From NCBI GenBank assembly GCA_030654695.1, contig JAURWY010000006.1:1-64000 (forward strand): 64,000 bases of DNA. Reading direction: 5' to 3'. Shown here one piece after another: positions 19,945 to 30,938 of this stretch. The notes below the pieces were generated by a model. The model was not told where the DNA came from. It made no database searches and was given only the letters and a program-made list of their open reading frames with translations. The DNA comes from Polaromonas sp. (GTDB lineage Bacteria; Pseudomonadota; Gammaproteobacteria; Burkholderiales; Burkholderiaceae_C). Numbering within the stretch: position 1 is the first letter of the stretch; each line of letters opens with the position of its first letter. The translations under genes were made by a program, and so were the position numbers.

Positions 19945-20799
19945 TTAATCCCGCTGCGCAAGTCCGGCTTCATGCGGCCAACGGCCACCTGAGCAACGCT
20001 GAATACTGGCCAAGTCATCACGGCTGGAAACGCTTGCAAAGCCTTGTTCTCGCAGCAGCTGGCGAACGGCCTCGGCTTGGTCATAGCCGTGTTCCAGCAG
20101 CAACCAGCCGCCAGCCTGCAAATGCGCAGGCGCAGCGGCAATGATTTGGCGAAAATCGCTCAGTCCATCGCTACCGGCCTTCAGCGCCTGAATCGGCTCA
20201 AACCCCAAAGCCGCCAAGTGCGGGTCGCCTTCGCGAACATACGGCGGGTTGCTGACGATCACATCAAACAGGCCCTTAACCTGCTCAAACCAGCGACTGA
20301 TTTCAATCGACACGGCCAAACCCAGCGCCGCCGCATTGCTACGGGCGACCGCCACGGCGTCAGCGCTGGCGTCGATGGCGCTGACAACGGCTGTCGGGCG
20401 CGCGTGTTTGATGGCCAAGGCGATGGCGCCGCTGCCGGTCCCGAGGTCGAGGACTTTGGCGCTGCCTGTAGGCAGCACGTCAAGCGCCCAGCTGACCAAG
20501 GTTTCGGTGTCGGGTCTGGGAATCAAAACGCGTGTATCAACAGCCAGCGGCAGGCCAAAAAACTCTTGTTGACCGACGATGTAGGCTAACGGTTCACCGC
20601 TCGCCCGACGTTGGCTGAGCACGCTAAAGCGTTCGCTGGCCGCGGGCGGCAACGGGTCGCGGTCATGGGCGATGAGCCAAGCCCGTTCGCCATGTGGCTT
20701 GCCCAGCACATGCAACAGCAGCAATTGCGCATCGAGCCGGTCCAGCCCCAAGCTGCAGGCGGCAGCGATGGCCTGCGCGCAAGTCAAAGCGTCAGCCAT
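19945..20799 (-). CDS. prmC: Release factor glutamine methyltransferase PrmC
   Basis: PrmC methylates the glutamine of the GGQ motif in release factors 1 and 2. The 284-residue protein has an N-terminal helical domain, the SAM site [10 protein letters not shown] (118-127) and the catalytic NPPY (184-187). Its start overlaps the end of prfA, its own substrate's gene, by 8 bases, so the two are almost certainly co-translated. Confidence 0.96.
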   Translation of the reverse strand: MADALTCAQAIAAACSLGLDRLDAQLLLLHVLGKPHGERAWLIAHDRDPLPPAASERFSVLSQRRASGEPLAYIVGQQEFFGLPLAVDTRVLIPRPDTETLVSWALDVLPTGSAKVLDLGTGSGAIALAIKHARPTAVVSAIDASADAVAVARSNAAALGLAVSIEISRWFEQVKGLFDVIVSNPPYVREGDPHLAALGFEPIQALKAGSDGLSDFRQIIAAAPAHLQAGGWLLLEHGYDQAEAVRQLLREQGFASVSSRDDLASIQRCSGGRWPHEAGLAQRD

Positions 20800-21907
20800 T
20801 TCGGTTTTCCAGCTCGGCCAACAGCTCCGCGCCGCGCTCCACTTGCAGGGCGGTCACCACATCTTCGAGGTCACCCTCCATGATGTAGTTGAGTTTGTAG
20901 AGCGTCAGGTTGATGCGGTGGTCGGTGAGCCGGCCCTGCGGAAAGTTGTAGGTGCGGATGCGGTCACTGCGGTCGCCACTGCCGATCAAACCCTTGCGCG
21001 TTGCGGCGTCTTTGGCGGCGCGTTCAGAGCGGTCTTTTTCATGGATGCGGGCCGTCAACACTTTCAAAGCTTGGGCCTTGTTGCTGTGTTGACTCCGACC
21101 TTCTTGGCATTCGGCGACGATGCCGGTGGGCAAGTGGGTGATGCGCACGGCCGAGTCGGTCTTGTTGATGTGCTGGCCGCCAGCGCCACTGGCGCGGTAG
21201 GTGTCAATGCGCAAATCGGCCGGGTTGATCTGGATCAGCACCGCCTCGTCGGGTTCGGCCAGCACGGCCACCGTGCAGGCGCTGGTGTGGATGCGGCCCT
21301 GAGTTTCGGTGGCCGGCACGCGTTGCACCCGGTGGCCGCCTGATTCAAAGCGCAGCTTGCCGTAGACGCCCATGCCGAGACTGTCGGTCGGACCTTCCAT
21401 GCGGACCACCACCTCTTTGTAGCCGCCCAGTTCCGAGGGCGACTCGCTGATGATCTCGCAGCGCCAACCGCAGCGTTCTGCATAACGCGTGTACATGCGG
21501 AACAAGTCAGCTGCAAACAGAGCGGATTCATCGCCGCCAGCGCCCGCTCGAATTTCCAGAAATGCCGGCCGCGAGTCGTCCGGGTCTTTGGGAATCAGCA
21601 TCAGTTGCAGTTCTTCGTCGAGGCGTGCGATGTCGGCTTTGGCTTCGTCGATTTCGTCTTCTGCCATGGCCGTCATGTCGGGGTCTGCCGCAGCTTCTGC
21701 GAGCATGGCTTGGGCGCCAGCCAGGTCGGCCTCGCGGCGCGTCAACTTGTTGTACTGCGCCGTGATCAGGCTGGCTTCGGCGTGTTCGCGGGTCAGGTTG
21801 CGAAAGCGCTCCATGTCGCTGACCACATCGCTGGCAGAGAGCAGGGCGTCAAGCTCGTGCAAGCGAAGAATCTGGCGTTCCAGAGTTTGACGAAGAAAAG
21901 GTTTCAT
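20792..21907 (-). CDS. prfA: Peptide chain release factor 1
   Basis: RF1 terminates translation at UAA and UAG. The 371-residue protein shows the codon-recognition motif PAT (198-200), the catalytic GGQ (243-245) inside [10 protein letters not shown], and [12 protein letters not shown] in the domain 2 start. It is slightly longer than E. coli RF1 (360), within family range. It lies about 105 bp after hemA. Confidence 0.97.
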   Translation of the reverse strand: MKPFLRQTLERQILRLHELDALLSASDVVSDMERFRNLTREHAEASLITAQYNKLTRREADLAGAQAMLAEAAADPDMTAMAEDEIDEAKADIARLDEELQLMLIPKDPDDSRPAFLEIRAGAGGDESALFAADLFRMYTRYAERCGWRCEIISESPSELGGYKEVVVRMEGPTDSLGMGVYGKLRFESGGHRVQRVPATETQGRIHTSACTVAVLAEPDEAVLIQINPADLRIDTYRASGAGGQHINKTDSAVRITHLPTGIVAECQEGRSQHSNKAQALKVLTARIHEKDRSERAAKDAATRKGLIGSGDRSDRIRTYNFPQGRLTDHRINLTLYKLNYIMEGDLEDVVTALQVERGAELLAELENRNG

Positions 21908-22012
21908 CGGAGCATTCAGGGCTGCCGCTCAAAGGCGGCGGAGAAAAAAGGGCGATCCATCGCTGGGCAGCCGACTGCAAAGTCGGCGCGATAGGTGGCG
22001 TGAAGATCGCCG

Positions 22013-23293
22013 CTAATGGTTGCTGCTGTCTTTGGGCTGATGGCCGCGCAAGAAGAGCCTAGACACCGTTTGTGCCGTGCTGTCCCGGTTTTCAGCATCG
22101 CTGGCGTGCAGCTCTGTCATGGCGCCGTGCAGCATTTTTTGGGTCAGCCCGCGTGACAGCGCTTCGAGAACGGCTTCCACCGGCTCGCCCTTGGCCAGCA
22201 TTTTTTTGGCACGGTTGATTTCAAGTGCGCGCCATTCGTCGGCTTGGGCATTCAGCTGTTGGATCAGCGGGACGGTGCCGCGCTGGTTAAGCCAGTGCAT
22301 GAAGTTTTGCACGCCGGCGTCAATGATCACTTCGGCCTGCGCCACTGCGGCTTGCCGGTTGTCTTTACCGGTCTGTACGACTTTTGCCAAGTCGTCGACG
22401 GTGTAGAGGTAGATGTCTTCGAGGGCCTGCACTTCAGGTTCGATGTCGCGGGGAACCGCCAAGTCGACCATGAACATGGGCTTGTGCTTGCGCAGTTTGA
22501 GCGCCCGTTCCACCGCGCCCAAGCCAATGATGGGCAAGGTGCTGGCGGTGCAACTGATGACCGCGTCAAACTCATGCAGGCGCAGCGGCAGATCGGCCAG
22601 TCGCATCACTTCTGCGCCAAAGCGACCCGCCAGTTTTTCACCGCGCTCTAGCGTGCGGTTGGCAATCGCCATCGATTTCGGTTTCTTGGCGGCGAAATGA
22701 GTCGCCGCCAGTTCAATCATTTCACCGGCACCGACAAACAACACCTTGATGTCGCCGAGGTCTTCGAATAGTTGCCCGGCCAAGCGCACTGAGGCGGCCG
22801 CCATGCTGATGCTGTGCTCACCAATTTCGGTGTTGCTGCGGACTTCTTTGGCCACCGCAAACGAGCGTTGAAACAGCTGGTGCAGCGTGGTGCCCATGGC
22901 GCCTGCATCTTCAGCGGCGCGCACCGCGTCTTTCATTTGGCCAAGGATTTGCGGCTCGCCAAGCACCATGGAGTCAAGCCCGCTGGCCACGCGAAAGGCG
23001 TGGCGTGCGGCATCGCCGTTGTGCAGGGTGTAGCTGTGCGATCGCAGCAGCGCGGGGGAAACGCCGCCGTTACGCGCCAACCACTCGATGGTGCTGTCGA
23101 GGTCGACGTGCTCGCCAGCACAGTAAATTTCGGTGCGGTTGCAGGTCGACAGCAGCGTGGCTTCGGGCTGGCGCGACAGCGAGGCGCGCAAACCCTTCAA
23201 AGTCGGTTCAACCTGGTCGATGGCAAACGCAAATCGGCCTCGCAAATCGAGCGGTGCGGTGTGATGATTTAAGCCAAGGGCCCAGACTGACAT
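22013..23293 (-). CDS. hemA: Glutamyl-tRNA reductase
   Basis: HemA reduces glutamyl-tRNA to glutamate-1-semialdehyde, the entry to tetrapyrrole synthesis in most bacteria other than alphaproteobacteria. The 426-residue protein starts [14 protein letters not shown], the catalytic cysteine is Cys51 in [11 protein letters not shown], and the NADPH domain carries [14 protein letters not shown]. The start at 23293 rests on the conserved N-terminus; a longer frame to 23341 has no family support. A perfect TATAAT lies only 6 nt upstream of this ATG. Confidence 0.96.
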   Translation of the reverse strand: MSVWALGLNHHTAPLDLRGRFAFAIDQVEPTLKGLRASLSRQPEATLLSTCNRTEIYCAGEHVDLDSTIEWLARNGGVSPALLRSHSYTLHNGDAARHAFRVASGLDSMVLGEPQILGQMKDAVRAAEDAGAMGTTLHQLFQRSFAVAKEVRSNTEIGEHSISMAAASVRLAGQLFEDLGDIKVLFVGAGEMIELAATHFAAKKPKSMAIANRTLERGEKLAGRFGAEVMRLADLPLRLHEFDAVISCTASTLPIIGLGAVERALKLRKHKPMFMVDLAVPRDIEPEVQALEDIYLYTVDDLAKVVQTGKDNRQAAVAQAEVIIDAGVQNFMHWLNQRGTVPLIQQLNAQADEWRALEINRAKKMLAKGEPVEAVLEALSRGLTQKMLHGAMTELHASDAENRDSTAQTVSRLFLRGHQPKDSSNH

Positions 23294-23299
23294 TCCCTG

Positions 23300-23305
23300 A
23301 TTATA
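23300..23305 (-). promoter_or_regulatory. TATAAT box immediately upstream of hemA
   Basis: On the minus strand TATAAT is followed by CAGGGA and then the hemA ATG. If used as a -10, transcription would begin at or next to the ATG. No good -35 is seen at 16-19 bp. It could be chance in an otherwise GC-rich stretch. Confidence 0.35.
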
Positions 23306-23400
23306 AATTTTTGGCTGACCGCGGCTGATGGCGAGGCTCAAAATGGCCTTTTCTGAGTGCCTGTGCGCTTAAACTGCATCGCAACTTTCCATACCTGCCC

Positions 23401-23706
23401 ATGACTTTTTACCTTCTGGCCAACCATCTGCTGAACTTCGTGGCACCTGCCGCTTTTCTGGCTTTGCTGATGGTCGGTCTGTCCACGTGGTTGCCTTTTT
23501 CCAAATCTAAAGCCGGCAGCAAAGCGTCCCGCTGGAGTCGACCCGGTTGGCGCTGGCAATTCACGATGGTGTTTGCGGCCAACTTGCTGGTCACTGCCGG
23601 TGGCTTGGTTTTTTTCGGCCATGACGGCAGGTTGCTGACCTATGCCGCCATGGCGCTGGCAGCGGCTTTGGTGCAGTGGCTGCTGCTGCGCGGCTGGAAG
23701 GCTTGA
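23401..23706 (+). CDS. Small integral membrane protein, unknown function
   Basis: A 101-residue protein with three likely membrane helices: about residues 8-30 (LLNFVAPAAFLALLMVGLS), 52-72 (FTMVFAANLLVTAGGLVFF) and 79-97. A lysine/serine/tryptophan-rich loop lies between helices 1 and 2. I do not recognise a characterised family. It is divergent from hemA and convergent with the glycerophosphodiesterase gene, with stop codons 6 bp apart. The frame is clean and the base composition matches its neighbours, so I consider it real. Confidence 0.7.
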   Translation: MTFYLLANHLLNFVAPAAFLALLMVGLSTWLPFSKSKAGSKASRWSRPGWRWQFTMVFAANLLVTAGGLVFFGHDGRLLTYAAMALAAALVQWLLLRGWKA

Positions 23707-23712
23707 GCCTTC

Positions 23713-24462
23713 TCAGCTTGACGACGAGAACAGATCCACGCGATCGGTAATGATCCCATCGGTGCCCAGCGCCCACAGCCGATCGGCTGCCGGCGCGTCA
23801 TTCACCGTGTAGCTGAGCACCTTCAAGCCTGCGCTTTGGGCTTGCTGCACGCTGACCGCATCCCACTGCGTGTGCTTGCAGACTACCGCCACACAGCCGA
23901 GTCGCAGGGCAGTTTCCAGCCAGCCGGTCTGCAAGGCGTCCAACAACAAGGCGCGCGGCAAATGCGATTGCGCAGCGCGGGCGGCTTCGAGGGCTGCTGG
24001 CTGAAAGGACGACAGCAGCGGTGGCATGGCGTCAGTCGGCGCTTCAGTCCATAGCCGCGCCGCCACGTTCGCCACCACGGTGCCCGTCAAGGACTCACTG
24101 CCGGGTGTGGGTTTGATCTCAATGTTCAGGGCCAATGCGTTGTCTAGGCAGAAGCGCGCGACCGACTCCAAGCTGGCCAGTGGTTCACCCGCATACGCCG
24201 GTGAATGCCAGCTGCCGGCGTCTAAGCGTGACAGCTCGTCCCAATTCAATTCAGCCGCCAGACCTTGCCCGTTGCTGGTGCGATCCAAGGTGGCGTCGTG
24301 CAGCAAAAACGGCACGCCGTCGGCACTCAGTTTGACGTCGCATTCGAACATGCGGTAGCCATGGGACGCGCCCAAGCGAAACGCCGCCAGCGTGTTTTCG
24401 GGTGCCAGTTTGCCGGCGCCGCGATGCGCTATCCAGCGCGGATAAGGCCAAAAATCTCTCAC
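23713..24462 (-). CDS. ugpQ: Glycerophosphodiester phosphodiesterase
   Basis: Hydrolyses glycerophosphodiesters to glycerol-3-phosphate and an alcohol. The GDPD motifs are clear: WIAHRGAGKLAPENT near the N-terminus, FECDVKLSADG and LLHDATLDRTS, and EIKP in the middle. I chose the GTG at 24462 (249 residues) because homologues begin just before WPYPRWIAHRG. The open frame continues upstream to 24648 but that extension is basic and unlike the family. No signal peptide is visible with this start, so a cytoplasmic UgpQ-type enzyme is more likely than a periplasmic GlpQ. Confidence 0.9.
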   Translation of the reverse strand: MRDFWPYPRWIAHRGAGKLAPENTLAAFRLGASHGYRMFECDVKLSADGVPFLLHDATLDRTSNGQGLAAELNWDELSRLDAGSWHSPAYAGEPLASLESVARFCLDNALALNIEIKPTPGSESLTGTVVANVAARLWTEAPTDAMPPLLSSFQPAALEAARAAQSHLPRALLLDALQTGWLETALRLGCVAVVCKHTQWDAVSVQQAQSAGLKVLSYTVNDAPAADRLWALGTDGIITDRVDLFSSSS

Positions 24463-24694
24463 AAGGTTAGGCTGCTTGTAATCGGCAGTCCATGCGGGTG
24501 GCAAAGTTGAAGCTTGCGATAAATCATCATGGGTCTTCGCAGTGGTTGAGCGGGGTGACTGAGCGAAAGTATGAAATAGCCAGCAACCGGAGTTTTCCAG
24601 AGGTTTGTCCGCGTTGCCGGTGTGGTGGTTTCTGTGCTGCGGTAACATTGTCTTTCAGGTGGGCTCCCCCTCCTTGGCTGCTAACTTTCGCACG

Positions 24695-27600
24695 ATGAAC
24701 GCACTTACTACCCTTGATGAGTTTCACGCCATTGCCGGCGATGCTGGTGATTTGACGTCAGGCCTTGCCGCTGAGCAAGCCCGCATTCGTGAAATTCCGT
24801 ACAACTACACCTCGTTTTCTGACCGCGAAGTCGTGATTCGCTTGCTGGGCGCACATGCTTGGGGTTTGCTCAATCGGCTGCGCGACGAGCGCCGAACCGG
24901 TCGTTCTGCTCGCATGCTTTACGAAGTGCTGGGTGATGTCTGGGTGGTGCAACGCAACCCCTATTTGCAGGACGATTTGCTTGACAACCCGAAGCGCCGC
25001 AAGTTGCTGGTCGAGGCTTTGCAGCACCGTCTTGGTGAAGTGGAAAAGCGCCGCACGCCTGATGTGGATGCCGACCGTGACGCCATCGTTGGCGAGTTGC
25101 TGGCATTGGCGCGAGCCGCCGTAGAACGTTTTTCTGCATCATTCAAAAGCATGTCAGACCTGCGCCGCCAGACCGAGCGCAAGCTGGGCAAGTGCACGCA
25201 AAAAGACAACATCAAATTCGACGGCCTGTCGCGCGTCTCGCATGTGACAGACGCCACCGATTGGCGCGTTGAGTACCCGTTTGTGGTGCTGATGCCCGAC
25301 ACCGAGGTCGAAATGGCCGGTATGGTCAAGGGCTGTATCGAGCTCGGTTTGACGATTGTTCCGCGGGGCGGCGGCACTGGTTACACCGGCGGCGCGATTC
25401 CCCTGACCTGGAAATCAGCCGTCATCAACACCGAAAAACTCGAAGCCATTACCGAGGTGCAAAAAGTCATGTTGCCGGGACTGGCGGATCTTGTGCCGAC
25501 CATCTGGACCGAAGCCGGTGTGGTGACGCAGCGCGTCGCCGACATGGCCGAGAAGGCCGGTTTTGTTTTTGCGGTAGACCCGACCTCCGCCGAAGCCTCC
25601 TGCATTGGCGGCAATATCGCCATGAACGCGGGCGGCAAAAAAGCCGTGTTGTGGGGCACGGCGCTCGACAATCTGGCCTCTTGGCGCATGGTCACGCCTG
25701 ACGCTGAGTGGCTCGAAGTGACTCGTTTGAATCACAACTTGGGCAAGATTCATGACGTCGAGGTGGCGAGCTTTGAGCTCCACTATTTCAAAGCTGATGG
25801 TAAGACGCCGATTCGAACTGAGCGCTTGGATATTCCGGGCAAGAGTTTTCGCAAAGAAGGCCTCGGCAAGGACGTCACCGACAAGTTTTTGAGCGGCCTG
25901 CCGGGCATTCAAAAAGAGGGTTGCGACGGCCTCATCACCAGTGCGCGCTGGATCGTGCACCGCATGCCGGTGCACACGCGCACCGTGTGCCTGGAGTTTT
26001 TTGGCAATGCCAAAGACGCTGTTCCGAGCATTGTTGAGATCAAAGATTTCATGTTTGCCGAACAAAAGCGCGGCGGTGCGATTCTGGCCGGCTTCGAGCA
26101 TTTGGACGACCGTTATCTGAAGGCGGTGGGCTACGCCACCAAATCCAAGCGCGGCGGTTTGCCCAAGATGGTGCTGTTCGGTGACATCGCGGGCGACGAC
26201 GCTGATGCGGTGGCACGCGCTACCTCTGAGGTGGTGCGCTTGGCCAACTCGCGCGAAGGCGAGGGCTTCATCGCCGTCAGCCCTGATGCGCGTAAAAAAT
26301 TCTGGCTCGACCGCAAGCGAACGGCGGCTATTTCGCGTCACACCAACGCCTTCAAGATCAACGAAGACGTGGTCATTCCGCTGCCGCGCATGGCCGAGTA
26401 CACCGACGGTATTGAGCGCATCAACATCGAGTTGAGTCTGGCCAACAAGCTCAAGCTGTGCAACGCACTCGAAGCCTTTTTCGCCAAAGGCCAGTTGCCT
26501 TTGGGCAAGTCTGACGACGCCAACGACATCCCTTCGGCTGAACTGCTCGAAGACCGGGTGGTACAGGCTTTGGCGCTGGTGCGCGAGGTTCGCACGCTCT
26601 GGCGCGGCTGGTTGGACAACGTGGAAACCTTGTTCCCAGAGCTGCAAAACCATGCCTTGCGCGCCAGCTGGAAAACCCAGCTCCGCGCCCCGCTGCAAGC
26701 CCTCTTCAACGGTGCTGCGTTCCAGCCGATTTTGGCTGAGTGCACGGCTGTGCATAAGCGCGTGCTGAAGGGCCGCGTCTGGGTCGCTTTGCACATGCAC
26801 GCGGGTGACGGCAATGTGCACACCAACCTGCCGGTCAACAGCGACGACTACGACATGCTGCAAACCGCCCACGCGGCGGTGGCTCGCATCATGACGCTGG
26901 CGCGCTCACTCGACGGCGTGATTTCAGGCGAGCACGGCATTGGCATCACCAAGCTTGATTTCTTGACCGAAGCCGAGCTGCAGCCGTTCACTGACTACAA
27001 AAAACGGGTTGACCCGGAAGGTCGTTTCAACAAAGGCAAGTTGCTACGCGACGCCGCTTTTCCGGCTGATTTGACCAACGCCTACACGCCGAGCTTTGGC
27101 CTGATGGGGCACGAGTCGCTGATCATGCAACAGTCGGACATTGGCGCGATTGCCAGCAGCATCAAAGACTGCCTGCGTTGCGGCAAATGCAAACCGGTGT
27201 GTGCCACGCACGTGCCGCGCGCCAACCTGCTGTACAGCCCGCGCAACAAAATTCTGGCGACCTCGCTGTTGATCGAAGCCTTCTTGTACGAAGAGCAAAC
27301 CCGTCGCGGTATCTCGATCAAACACTGGGAAGAGTTTGAAGACGTGGCTGACCATTGTACGGTCTGCCACAAGTGTCTGACGCCTTGCCCGGTCGACATT
27401 GACTTTGGCGAAGTCTCGATGAACATGCGCAACTTGTTGCGCAAAATGGGCCAAAAATCGTTCCGGCCAGGCAATGCGGCGGCGATGTTCTTTTTGAACG
27501 CCACCAACCCGCAGACCATCAAGTTCATGCGCAGCGCCATGGTCGATGTCGGCTTCAAGGTGCAGCGCGTGGCCAATGACCTGATGCGCTCCTTGACGCG

Positions 27601-28591
27601 CAAACAGACTGCCAAGCCGCCTTCCAGCGTAGGCAAGGCGCCGATCAAAGAGCAGGTGATTCACTTCATCAACAAAAAAATGCCGGGCGGTCTGCCGAAG
27701 AAAACGGCGCGGGCGCTGCTCGACATTGAAGACAACAACTACGTCCCGATCATCCGCAACCCGCTGAACACGACGGCCGAGACCGAAGCCGTGTTTTATT
27801 TTCCGGGTTGTGGTTCTGAGCGCTTGTTCTCGCAGGTTGGGCTGGCCACGCAGGCCATGCTCTGGCATGCCGGTGTGCAAACCGTCTTGCCGCCGGGCTA
27901 TCTGTGCTGCGGTTATCCGCAGCGCGGCAGCGGTCAGTTCGACAAGGCTGACAAGATCATCACCGACAACCGCGTGCTGTTTCACCGCATGGCCAACACG
28001 CTCAACTACCTTGAGATCAAGACCGTGGTGGTGAGTTGCGGTACTTGCTACGACCAGCTGCAGGGTTACGAGTTCGAGAAGATTTTCCCCGGTTGCCGCA
28101 TCATTGACATCCACGAATACCTGCTCGAGAAAAATATCACCCTGCGAACCGATGAGCCCGGTCAAGGTTATCTGTACCACGACCCGTGCCACAGCCCGAT
28201 GAAATTGCAAGAGCCGATGAAGACGGTCAAAGCCTTGCTGGGCGACAACGTTTTGAAAAACGACCGTTGCTGCGGCGAATCCGGCACGCTGGGCGTGACC
28301 CGGCCTGACATCTCGACGCAGATTCGCTTTCGCAAGGAAGAAGAGCTGCAAAAGGGCGAGGTCGCATTGCGCGCCACCGGCGCTGTGGCCGCCAAGGGCC
28401 CAGTGAAGATTCTCACCAGCTGCCCGAGTTGCCTGCAAGGCTTGTCGCGCTTTGGTGATGACCTGAACAACGGCCTGCTCGAAGCCGACTACATCGTGGT
28501 TGAGATGGCCAACCAGATTTTGGGCAAAGACTGGTTGCCAAACTATGTCGAGGTCGCCAATCGCGGCGGCATCGAGCGCGTGCTGGTGTGA
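24695..28591 (+). CDS. Giant FAD-linked oxidase / Fe-S oxidoreductase fusion (DUF3683 type)
   Basis: A 1298-residue protein. N-terminal about 170 residues are a DUF3683-type helical region. An FAD-binding PCMH domain follows ([11 protein letters not shown] near residue 225), then the FAD-oxidase C domain with [10 protein letters not shown] (about 702) and GEHGIG (about 746). Two 4Fe-4S motifs, [11 protein letters not shown] (about 827) and [11 protein letters not shown] (about 889), precede two CCG domains (FPGCGSE near 1035 and HDPCHSP near 1162). This resembles D-2-hydroxyacid (lactate, glycolate or hydroxyglutarate) dehydrogenases fused to their electron-transfer partner. The substrate is not predictable. 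The ATG at 24695 is chosen because the upstream 30 residues look non-coding. Confidence 0.92.
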   Translation: MNALTTLDEFHAIAGDAGDLTSGLAAEQARIREIPYNYTSFSDREVVIRLLGAHAWGLLNRLRDERRTGRSARMLYEVLGDVWVVQRNPYLQDDLLDNPKRRKLLVEALQHRLGEVEKRRTPDVDADRDAIVGELLALARAAVERFSASFKSMSDLRRQTERKLGKCTQKDNIKFDGLSRVSHVTDATDWRVEYPFVVLMPDTEVEMAGMVKGCIELGLTIVPRGGGTGYTGGAIPLTWKSAVINTEKLEAITEVQKVMLPGLADLVPTIWTEAGVVTQRVADMAEKAGFVFAVDPTSAEASCIGGNIAMNAGGKKAVLWGTALDNLASWRMVTPDAEWLEVTRLNHNLGKIHDVEVASFELHYFKADGKTPIRTERLDIPGKSFRKEGLGKDVTDKFLSGLPGIQKEGCDGLITSARWIVHRMPVHTRTVCLEFFGNAKDAVPSIVEIKDFMFAEQKRGGAILAGFEHLDDRYLKAVGYATKSKRGGLPKMVLFGDIAGDDADAVARATSEVVRLANSREGEGFIAVSPDARKKFWLDRKRTAAISRHTNAFKINEDVVIPLPRMAEYTDGIERINIELSLANKLKLCNALEAFFAKGQLPLGKSDDANDIPSAELLEDRVVQALALVREVRTLWRGWLDNVETLFPELQNHALRASWKTQLRAPLQALFNGAAFQPILAECTAVHKRVLKGRVWVALHMHAGDGNVHTNLPVNSDDYDMLQTAHAAVARIMTLARSLDGVISGEHGIGITKLDFLTEAELQPFTDYKKRVDPEGRFNKGKLLRDAAFPADLTNAYTPSFGLMGHESLIMQQSDIGAIASSIKDCLRCGKCKPVCATHVPRANLLYSPRNKILATSLLIEAFLYEEQTRRGISIKHWEEFEDVADHCTVCHKCLTPCPVDIDFGEVSMNMRNLLRKMGQKSFRPGNAAAMFFLNATNPQTIKFMRSAMVDVGFKVQRVANDLMRSLTRKQTAKPPSSVGKAPIKEQVIHFINKKMPGGLPKKTARALLDIEDNNYVPIIRNPLNTTAETEAVFYFPGCGSERLFSQVGLATQAMLWHAGVQTVLPPGYLCCGYPQRGSGQFDKADKIITDNRVLFHRMANTLNYLEIKTVVVSCGTCYDQLQGYEFEKIFPGCRIIDIHEYLLEKNITLRTDEPGQGYLYHDPCHSPMKLQEPMKTVKALLGDNVLKNDRCCGESGTLGVTRPDISTQIRFRKEEELQKGEVALRATGAVAAKGPVKILTSCPSCLQGLSRFGDDLNNGLLEADYIVVEMANQILGKDWLPNYVEVANRGGIERVLV

Positions 28592-28637
28592 TCTTCACAC
28601 CGTAGTCGTTTCAACCTTAACCACCGAAAGAACGCTC

Positions 28638-29051
28638 ATGGCAGGTCTTCAAACGGGTGCACCGACACCCACGGCCATCACGGTGCACAGCCAATCTCGG
28701 CAGTTGCAGGTGGCGTTTTCTGATGGTTCGGATTTCCAGATTCCATTTGAGTTGATGCGCGTCTATTCGCCTTCAGCCGAAGTCCAAGGCCACGGGCCCG
28801 GCCAAGAAGTGCTGCAAACCGGCAAACGTGAAGTCACCTTGGTCGAGCTAGAGCCGATTGGCAACTACGCCGTCAAACCGGTCTTTTCGGATGGTCATGA
28901 CACCGGCTTGTTTTCTTGGGAGTACCTTTACTTCTTGGGGTCGGAGCAGGACCGTTTGTGGACCGATTACTTGGCCCGACTCCAGGCGGCAGGGGCTGAG
29001 CGCGACGTCCCCATGACCAGCGCTGGTGGCTCTGCCTGCGCCAGTCATTAA
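28638..29051 (+). CDS. DUF971 (gamma-butyrobetaine hydroxylase N-terminal-like) protein
   Basis: A 137-residue DUF971 protein. The domain was first noted at the N-terminus of gamma-butyrobetaine dioxygenase and in some Fe-S assembly factors; stand-alone bacterial copies have no settled function. Visible: [35 protein letters not shown], and [12 protein letters not shown] at the C-terminal part. It lies 8 bp upstream of ubiE and 46 bp after the giant oxidoreductase, a fixed position in related genomes as far as I know, which hints at a link to ubiquinone or Fe-S metabolism. Confidence 0.9.
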   Translation: MAGLQTGAPTPTAITVHSQSRQLQVAFSDGSDFQIPFELMRVYSPSAEVQGHGPGQEVLQTGKREVTLVELEPIGNYAVKPVFSDGHDTGLFSWEYLYFLGSEQDRLWTDYLARLQAAGAERDVPMTSAGGSACASH

Positions 29052-29059
29052 GGTCGCCC

Positions 29060-29791
29060 ATGAGCAACACCCATTTTGGTTTTGAGTCGGTCGACGAGCA
29101 AGAAAAAGCGCGTCGTGTGCGCGGCGTTTTCGACTCGGTGGCACCTAAATACGACGTCATGAATGATTTGATGTCGATGGGCCTGCACCGTGTTTGGAAG
29201 GCCTATACCGTCAAGGTGGCGAATGTCCGCGACGGTCAATCCGTCCTAGACATCGCTGGCGGCACGGGCGATCTGGCTTTGGCGTTTGCGCCGCAGGTCG
29301 GCCCGACGGGTCGCGTGGTACACACTGACATCAACCAAGCCATGCTCAGCGAAGGCCGCAACCGTCTGCTGGACGCTGGTGTGGCCCTGCCGACGCTTGT
29401 GTGCGATGCCGAGAAGCTGCCTTTTCCGGACGCCAGTTTTGACGTTGTGACGGTGGCTTTTGGTCTGCGCAACATGACGCACAAGGATGTCGCCCTGAAG
29501 GAAATGAATCGCGTCCTCAAGCCCATGGGCAAGCTGTTGGTACTTGAGTTTTCAAAAGTTGCTAAGCCACTGGAGAAAATTTACGATTGGTATTCGTTCA
29601 AGGTTTTGCCGCGTCTGGGCAAACTGGTGGCCAATGACGATTCGAGCTACCGCTATTTGGCTGAATCGATTCGCATGCACCCTGACCAAGACGCGCTGAA
29701 GGCGTTGATGCACCAAAGCGGTTTTGGCCATGTGGACTACCACAACCTCACTGGCGGCATGGTTGCCCTGCACGTTGGCATCAAATGCTGA
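29060..29791 (+). CDS. ubiE: Ubiquinone/menaquinone methyltransferase UbiE
   Basis: UbiE is the C-methyltransferase of ubiquinone and menaquinone synthesis. The 243-residue protein carries the SAM motif [11 protein letters not shown], the family signature [21 protein letters not shown] near the N-terminus (only its two ends, [10 protein letters not shown] and MNDLMS, are diagnostic) and [14 protein letters not shown] near the C-terminus. It begins the ubiE-Tim44-ubiJ-ubiB group. Confidence 0.97.
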   Translation: MSNTHFGFESVDEQEKARRVRGVFDSVAPKYDVMNDLMSMGLHRVWKAYTVKVANVRDGQSVLDIAGGTGDLALAFAPQVGPTGRVVHTDINQAMLSEGRNRLLDAGVALPTLVCDAEKLPFPDASFDVVTVAFGLRNMTHKDVALKEMNRVLKPMGKLLVLEFSKVAKPLEKIYDWYSFKVLPRLGKLVANDDSSYRYLAESIRMHPDQDALKALMHQSGFGHVDYHNLTGGMVALHVGIKC

Positions 29792-29912
29792 TTTAATTTG
29801 GGTTTTAATTCATTATTGATTTTTCGGATGTGCAAAAGCTGAGTTGAGCGCATCAAGTCGGCAGCATGAACAATTAGATGACACACTTCAAACAAGTAAA
29901 GGTGGGGACATT

Positions 29913-30878
29913 ATGAAATTTTGGTCAGCAATTTTGGCAGTCGCATTGACTGCTACCTTGGCATTCTCCGGTGGTGATGCCGAGGCCAAGCGCATGGGTG
30001 GTGGCAAGTCCGTCGGCAAGCAATCGTCCAACGTCACTCAGCGCGACGCTGGAGGTTCTGCTACACAAGCGGCCAAGCCTGCTGCGCCCGCAGCGGCTCC
30101 GGCAGCTGCTCCTAAAAAGCCTTGGGGCGCCATGCTCGGCGGTTTGGCGGCTGGTCTCGGCTTGGCTTGGCTGGCGTCTTCGCTGGGCTTGGGCGCAGGC
30201 CTCGCGCAGTTCATGACCTTTGCGCTGCTGGCGCTGGTCGTCATGTTGGTGATCGGCTTCGTCATGCGCAAGATCAAGGCGAACCGTGAAGGTGGGGGGC
30301 AATCGTCTTCGCCGTTTGCGTTCCAGGGCGCGGGTGCCACGCCAGCGCGTGACTACAGCCCGGCCAATGTGGGCAACGACGCCTCGGCCCGGCCTTGGGA
30401 GCGTCCTGGGGCTTCATTTGAATCCACGGCGCCAGCTTCTGCCGGCGGCTCCATGATCGGTTCGGCACTGGCCGGTTCTCAGTCTTGGGGCGTGCCCGCC
30501 GACTTTGATGCCGATGGTTTCTTGACCGCTTGCAAAACTAATTTTGTGACCTTGCAAGACGCTTGGGACCGCTCCGACATCAGCTCCCTGCGGGCCATGA
30601 TGACGGACGACATGCTGGACCAGATCAAGAGCCAATTGGCCGAGCGCGAGTCGCATACCGGCGGTGTTGTCAACAAGACCGACGTGCTGCGTCTGGACGC
30701 TCAATTGCTCGGCATCGAGGAGTTGGCCGATGTCTATATGGCCAGCGTTGAATTCTCTGGAATGATCCGCGAAGATGCCTCGGCAGGCCCGAGCCCTTTC
30801 CGCGAAGTTTGGAACATGACCAAGCAGCGCAATGGTGCTGGCGGCTGGTTGGTGGCGGGTGTTCAAGCCTTGCAATGA
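29913..30878 (+). CDS. Tim44-like domain protein with N-terminal signal/anchor
   Basis: A 321-residue protein. Residues 1-25 form a signal peptide (MKFWSAILAVALTATLAFSG, cleavage near AEA). An Ala/Pro/Lys-rich stretch follows, then membrane helices at about 70-85 and 93-115. The C-terminal domain (about 195-321) is Tim44-like: DGFLTACKTNFVTLQDAWDR, then SLRAMMTDDMLDQIK and a final FREVWNM...GWLVAGVQ. Mitochondrial Tim44 tethers the import motor; the bacterial role is unknown. It sits between ubiE and ubiJ. ATG 29913 follows AGGTGGGGACATT. Confidence 0.9.
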   Translation: MKFWSAILAVALTATLAFSGGDAEAKRMGGGKSVGKQSSNVTQRDAGGSATQAAKPAAPAAAPAAAPKKPWGAMLGGLAAGLGLAWLASSLGLGAGLAQFMTFALLALVVMLVIGFVMRKIKANREGGGQSSSPFAFQGAGATPARDYSPANVGNDASARPWERPGASFESTAPASAGGSMIGSALAGSQSWGVPADFDADGFLTACKTNFVTLQDAWDRSDISSLRAMMTDDMLDQIKSQLAERESHTGGVVNKTDVLRLDAQLLGIEELADVYMASVEFSGMIREDASAGPSPFREVWNMTKQRNGAGGWLVAGVQALQ

Positions 30879-30906
30879 TCTGACCGGTCATTTATCCGTC
30901 AAAATC

Positions 30907-30938
30907 GGGGACGTATGAATAAAACGTCCCCTTTTTCT
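30907..30938 (+). terminator. Terminator-like hairpin that encloses the ubiJ start codon
   Basis: GGGGACGT (30907-30914) pairs perfectly with ACGTCCCC (30924-30931); the 9-nt loop is ATGAATAAA and contains the ATG of the next gene. CTTTTTCTTT follows directly. This has all parts of a rho-independent terminator for the Tim44-like gene (28 nt after its stop), yet it also sequesters the only SD-like bases (GGGGA) of ubiJ. Confidence 0.75.

Noticed and set aside
23697..23712. GAAGGCT-TG-AGCCTTC at the end of the small membrane gene
   Set aside because: Loop of 2 nt is not feasible; with a workable loop only 5 bp of stem remain and there is no T-run.
25415..26872. 485-codon open frame antisense to the giant oxidoreductase
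   Set aside because: Same reason; no motif, no ribosome site, entirely inside a well-supported gene.
27044..28438. 464-codon open frame antisense to the giant oxidoreductase
   Set aside because: Shadow frame without domain content.
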